Source: Epiperipatus broadwayi (taxonomy: Eukaryota; Onychophora; Udeonychophora; Euonychophora; Peripatidae). Taken from it: a stretch of 64,000 nucleotides of DNA. Where the stretch lies: NCBI GenBank assembly GCA_028023455.1, contig JAQFVV010006221.1:7175011-7239010 (forward strand). Direction: 5' to 3'. The notes beneath the pieces were generated by a model. It had not been told where the DNA came from and did not search any database. It saw only the letters and a program-made list of their open reading frames with translations. This document shows positions 59,216 to 64,000 of this stretch, in pieces; the stretch's first letter is position 1; each line of letters begins with the position of its first letter. A program made the translations under genes and the position numbers.

Positions 59216-59660
59216 AAATTGTTAAGTAAATTATTTATGTACATATGATTTATTTCTACAGTAAAATAACTAATTTTAATATAGTTTAATTATTTTATAT
59301 GATGAACACTTCAATAAACTTATCCGTATTAAACTGTTTTTTTTATTTACATAAAATATTTTAAAAAATAAATCTTAATTGTTCAATTAATTACTTTAAA
59401 ATCTTAAAATTTACTCTAAAAATATAAAACTCTAAACAGCTAATTTACATTGTTCACAGCAATTTTTCAATACTTTTTAATTAAAAAAAAATTATGAAAA
59501 TATTTTTTATTATTTTAATGCAAATTTAAAAAGTTTAAACCAATATAGAAATATTTATTTTCAAAGGATCTGTTTTTGCAAAGACATCACAATATTTTAT
59601 CTGCCTTCACAAAGAAATCTTAACATTCTAGTTATTTTTTCATAAGATGTCCAATTCAAA
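59216..59660. other. AT-rich leader of hAT relic
   Basis: Non-coding and strongly AT-rich. It probably contains the 5' end of the hAT element that follows, but no terminal inverted repeat could be fixed. Confidence 0.4.
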
Positions 59661-62230
59661 ATGAGCAAACAATGTGGTAGTACCAAAAGAAAATTAAATG
59701 AAATAAGAAAAATTATAGCTGAAAAGCAAAAGGGAACTTAACACAAATTTTTAAGAATTCACAATGATGTCAAGAAAATGAAAATATTCATATAAATGAA
59801 AATATCACCAGAAAAGATATTCAGGATAGTAAGATGCATATAGATAATAATCACAAAGAAACACATCTATGAGAAGGAAACTATCATGGAAATAATTCAG
59901 TGGGATATGCCTTGGAATAAATAAATAGTTATGAATTATTAAATATAACAGATAATTCTGCTACTTGTCCAGAGAGAATGAGTCTGCAAATAATAAATTA
60001 TTTAGTGAAAAAAAGGATCACTAAAAATTCTTAAAGATGAATTTCCTCACCAAAATAATAGAACTCATTTGTCAAAAGTTAATCTTAAAAGTAAAATTCC
60101 AAATTTTGAAATCATATATCGTTTCTAGATTATATATTCTTATAAAAAAGATAAAATGTCTTTTCTATTGTTATCTTTTCTATGAAGATATGATGATTGT
60201 TGTGTCCATTTCAGGATTCAATAATTAGTTGAATATCCATACCAGACTGACTGAACATGAAAAATCAAAACATCATCAAAGTAATAAGAATGGGACGTTT
60301 TTTTTTTTTGGTTGCTAATAAAATTCCAACTCTCTTAATGCTAACTACTTTTTCTGGACTTCTAATAAAAATTAAACTTTTTGTTAAAGACTTCTTTATG
60401 TGTTTAAGTTCCTGTTTGGTTTCAATGTTAAAATGTATAGAACTTTAAAAAAAACTCAGTTGTGGAAAATGCAGACAAGGTACAACAGAAATTACCGAAT
60501 CAAGAAAAAATTGATTACATTAAATTTTGAAAGATTATTATCAGTAATACAATTTTTAGCTGAATGTAATTTGGCATTTTCAGGAACTGTCAAAAATATG
60601 TGATTTGCATAATGGAAACTTATTGAACTGTTCAGAAATTAAATTCAAGACCATCTTTGAAAAAATCACCAGTAAACAAGATCAGGAACATTATCTAAGC
60701 AACGAAATTTAAAGTGAATTAGTGAATTTAATAGGAAGTAATATCCAGAATCAGATTATAAATCGAATAAAATCAGGAAAGTATTTTCTGTATATCTTAA
60801 CTCTACTCCAGATATCGGCCACCAAGAACAAATGCACCTTAGATTCAGATTAATCTCTTTTGGTAAATAATATGGTTCAGTCATCGATGTTAATGAACTG
60901 TTTATTAAATTTATAAATGCAGAAAGCAGTTTTGAGAAAATTTATATGCTATGCTGAAGTAAGAAATTAATTTTCTAGGATTAAATAATATCAGGGGGCA
61001 GGGGTATAATAATGGTTCAGGTAAGAAGGGAAAAGTTTTTGAAGCAGTTAGACTCAAAGGAAAGTTCAAGAGTTTGTCATAATTATAGTTTTATTTTGGA
61101 AACACAGATAAAACTTATCCTGATGCATTAGCTTTCTTTGGTATATTTCAATGCATTTATGTTTTATTATTATCATCCACAAAGAAATAGTCAATTCTCT
61201 GCAAATATGTTGATGATCTTAATTAAAGCCTCTTTGTGATACAGAGTGAGTGTCATATTCAAAGTGGTACGATGATAAGGTCTTAAGTAGTTCAAGTCTA
61301 TGATGCACTTCTTAAAATATCAAGATCCTCAAATTAAAAGTAATACAAAATTACTTGCACATTCAATAAATGATTTTGTTTATAATACCCCTCATTTTTT
61401 GATATAATTTAAATTTTCCAGATAAATTTTATTAGCAAGGAACTTCAAAGTGATTTTATGAATATTTCCCTAATACAATACTTTCTTTATTTGAAAAACT
61501 GTTATATTGATTGACCAATGATAGGGATACTAGGTTTGAGCAAGTATTAGTTGAGGCAAAAATACTTGTAGAAGACTTGGAGATAATTCCAGAATTTCAA
61601 AATAGAAGGTTGAGAAAAATAATTTAATTATGAAGGCAATGATGAGCCAATTGTTAATCTGGAAAAACTGTTCAAAGTAAATTTTTTAATGTAGTTATAA
61701 ATAAAACGATCATTATAAAGTCAATGTTAACAATAGAAAAATCATATGGATTTATTTTGATTTTTGGAATAGTTTTAAAAATTGAAAAATATCTAAAAAA
61801 ACCATATGGCACAGATAGAAATTGCTCCGATGAATACTAAAACTACTAGAAGATTCATTTACTAATTTTGTAAAGGAGATGGATTTAGATGGCAATATAT
61901 TGATTGATGAAATGGAAATTCTAAAAATTATTCTTACATTAGAATATTACAGGAAACCCAAAGTGTTTCAATTTTAGAGATAGTGATAGATTTATAGCTT
62001 TTCCAAATCTTTTCATTGTTCTTGGGGTGTATTTGATTATAGCAGTGTCTGTTGTTTCTGAAGACAGGACATTTTCTAGATTAAGACTAATATTTTAAGA
62101 TCAACTATTATCCAAAATGAACTAAACTGTTTAGTGATCCTATCCATTGAAAATCAAGAAGCATGGCAGTTTAGGTTTTAATTCAATTTTAGAATACTTT
62201 TCTGAGCAAAGAACTGAAAAATATTTTTAA
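59661..62230 (+). pseudogene. hAT transposase relic, ZMYM/DUF4371-like
   Basis: This is a transposase of the hAT type whose relatives include ZMYM/DUF4371-containing proteins. The ATG at 59661 opens MSKQCGSTKRKLNEIRKI. Weak pieces follow, then LNNIRGQGYNNGSGKKGKV (about 60980-61040, the RGQGYD block with the catalytic Asp changed to Asn). DALAFFGIFQCIYVLL and SSTKK follow, then a region equivalent to the DTRWE block that has lost that motif. FISKELQSDFMNIS and LKIILTLEYYRK come next. At 62025-62150 stand IIAVSVVSEDRTFSRLRL and, after a frameshift, LRSTIIQNELNCLVILSIENQEAW. Stops occur throughout; the protein is dead. The end is near 62230. Confidence 0.82.
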
Positions 62231-64000
62231 ATTTCATTTTATATTGCTGCAATATAGATGATATATATTTTGTTTAAATTATACTATTCAATTACTACTT
62301 TTTTTGTGTGATAAACAATACATATTTATTTGTAAAAGTTAGAACCATATTTTGAAGGGCCATGCAAGAAATGTTTGGACTCCACACTAATTGAATCCCA
62401 ACTGATAATAGCAGATTATTATTATAAATCAAATTCAAATATTTTTATTAAAAACATTTAATGAAAACTCAATCATTTTTAGTTGTTGATTAATAATGTT
62501 GGTATGAAATTGGTTTTTCTCTATGACAACATTTAAATTACTGTTATGAATAGGTTATAATTGTCCATATTCCCTTAAGAAATGAGGGTGAATGCATCTT
62601 ACTATAGTCAGATTTAGGGTCTTCATATAGGATGCCATGAATAATGCGATGAAATTTAATCCATGATTGCATCTATTTCAGATAAGATAATTTAATATTT
62701 AAATATTCAATACAGATACAACTTAGACCAGTTCATCCAATCTTCACCTCTTGATTATTCCATTATGCTCAGTATTCAAACTCGGGGTGAATTTTACACT
62801 TAACTCTCTTCAGAGATCAATTGATAGTCTGCAGCAATAATAATACTTTTATATAATTTCAATAAATTCTCAAAATTACTTCTAACCAAGTTAAGTCAGG
62901 ATGATGTATATATATTGTAAAGTTTTCACGTTTTGGTGGATTTTGGTAGGTCTTTTTTTTTTACACACTATTAAGTGAAAGATAATCAAGCTATGGTGAA
63001 GAAAAATATCTTGTTCCTATTTCCAAAAACATAGCTATATTTCCTGATTAACTGGCCTACTAATTATTATAACAGGAATTGCTGACGATGTTAGTTTTAA
63101 TTTATAAGAGGGTGCCATAGTCAATTAACTTCTTCGTATCCCATAATTTTGACACAAGTAACTAAAAGGTTGGGGTTACGATTTCCCGTAACTTATTTTT
63201 TTAGAGAGTATTATTCCCGGGGCTTAGTCATCAAATATTGGCAAAGGTAAATTATACACTCAAATCCTAATAAACTAACATTAATAAATTAATAACTATC
63301 ATTAATAACGCACAATGAATAGTTGATATTAGAAATAAATATTTTTATTCCAACGTTAAAATATTAAAAACACATTATGAATAAGTTGGAATGACTACAC
63401 GCATGCTAATTCAGACATGAATCAATTAATTAAAACATTACACTTAGATTCCTTAGGCCATAAACAAGTCTTTTGAATAATAAAATTTAATGTCTATCAG
63501 GAGTATTATAAGCATGTTGGGGAATTGTTTTGCAAATGCTTGATTTAGTCAATCGGGAATAGTTAATCTTAGCTTACCGGTAAGTTTACCAAATTTCTTT
63601 AGATGGTTGATTACCATGCATAGTTTTTCATGAGGTAGGATGAGCTTGTGACCATTGGTTTTAATTTGTTCTTGATCCGTCCTAAAGGCTAGTCATGAAA
63701 CCTTTTCTGGGATCGACGTCTTCATGATGAACAATGTCAAAAGCTTCGGCCCACTCAGCATGACAAATTATTTCATTAAAAACAGACAAGGCCCTGATCA
63801 CACTGGTATTTTTCCTTTTATACTAGAAGTCTGACTTTCAGACTTCTACACATATTTTTTGTCTTTTTATCAATATACAAGATAATCTTATACATTCTTT
63901 CTTAAATTTAAGTTACAAAGTCTTTTTTTTTAAACATAATTCTGCCATCTTTAATTAGCTTCCAAAAAGGTTTTACTGATTGTAATCTGTGTGTGGAATT
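62231..64000. other. hAT 3' flank and anonymous DNA
   Basis: 62340-62400 (gaagggccatgc...ggactcc) resembles a hAT subterminal region, but an exact terminus was not found. 63100-63780 is less AT-rich, with ttcccgtaac, cccggggctt and gatcgacgtc words. No open frame of note. A TATA-like box followed by a perfect 10-bp hairpin lies at 63817-63847. This may be part of an LTR continuing past the window. Confidence 0.4.
63825..63847. repeat. Perfect 10-bp hairpin after TATA-like box
   Basis: agaagtctga (63825-63834), a three-base loop, then tcagacttct (63838-63847). ttttatacta lies directly before it (63815-63824). The arrangement resembles the U3/R region of an LTR promoter, but no partner LTR is in the window. 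Confidence 0.6.

Overview
This window looks like gene-poor, strongly A+T-rich intergenic DNA from an invertebrate animal. I could not recognise a single intact host gene, rRNA, tRNA or CRISPR array. Almost everything identifiable is a broken transposable element. The mix (Penelope-like, RTE-like, CR1/L2-like and Tx1/L1-like LINEs, Ty3/gypsy, Merlin, two kinds of hAT, SINE-like repeats) fits a metazoan with a repeat-rich genome. I cannot name the species from sequence alone.

Layout: 1-1790 is anonymous AT-rich DNA. 1790-5030 is RTE-LINE debris carrying two Penelope-like elements arranged head to head. 5030-8554 is mostly anonymous, with two perfect tandem duplications and an LTR-like end. 8555-16606 is a Ty3/gypsy element with recognisable LTRs, gag zinc knuckle, protease, RT, RNase H and integrase remnants. 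Its RNase H is interrupted by a 3.1 kb LTR-like insertion. 16740-26438 is an RTE-like LINE on the minus strand, split by a nested Tx1/L1-like LINE (18150-24165, minus) and by a 775 bp foldback element. 29037-30109 and 32430-34587 are two Merlin-type DNA transposons, the second with a decayed transposase. 34663-41850 is a ZBED/SCAND3-like hAT transposon on the minus strand. It was later invaded by two solo LTRs and by a SINE-like inverted composite. 45680-46310 is a LINE 3' fragment. 49421-49812 and 54338-54818 are small hAT-type non-autonomous elements. 50990-54030 is a CR1/L2-like LINE carrying a 636 bp retroposon insertion. 59661-62230 is a second, ZMYM/DUF4371-like hAT transposase relic. 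The rest is AT-rich spacer.

The elements do not work together as a pathway. The window is a record of layered insertions. Several layers can be ordered because target-site duplications and reading frames agree. Removing the solo LTR at 35146-37126 with one ATAT duplicate puts the two halves of the hAT transposase back in one frame. Removing 52347-52982 with one 13 bp duplicate does the same for the LINE reverse transcriptase. All coding regions seen are pseudogenes with stops and frameshifts, so present activity is unlikely.
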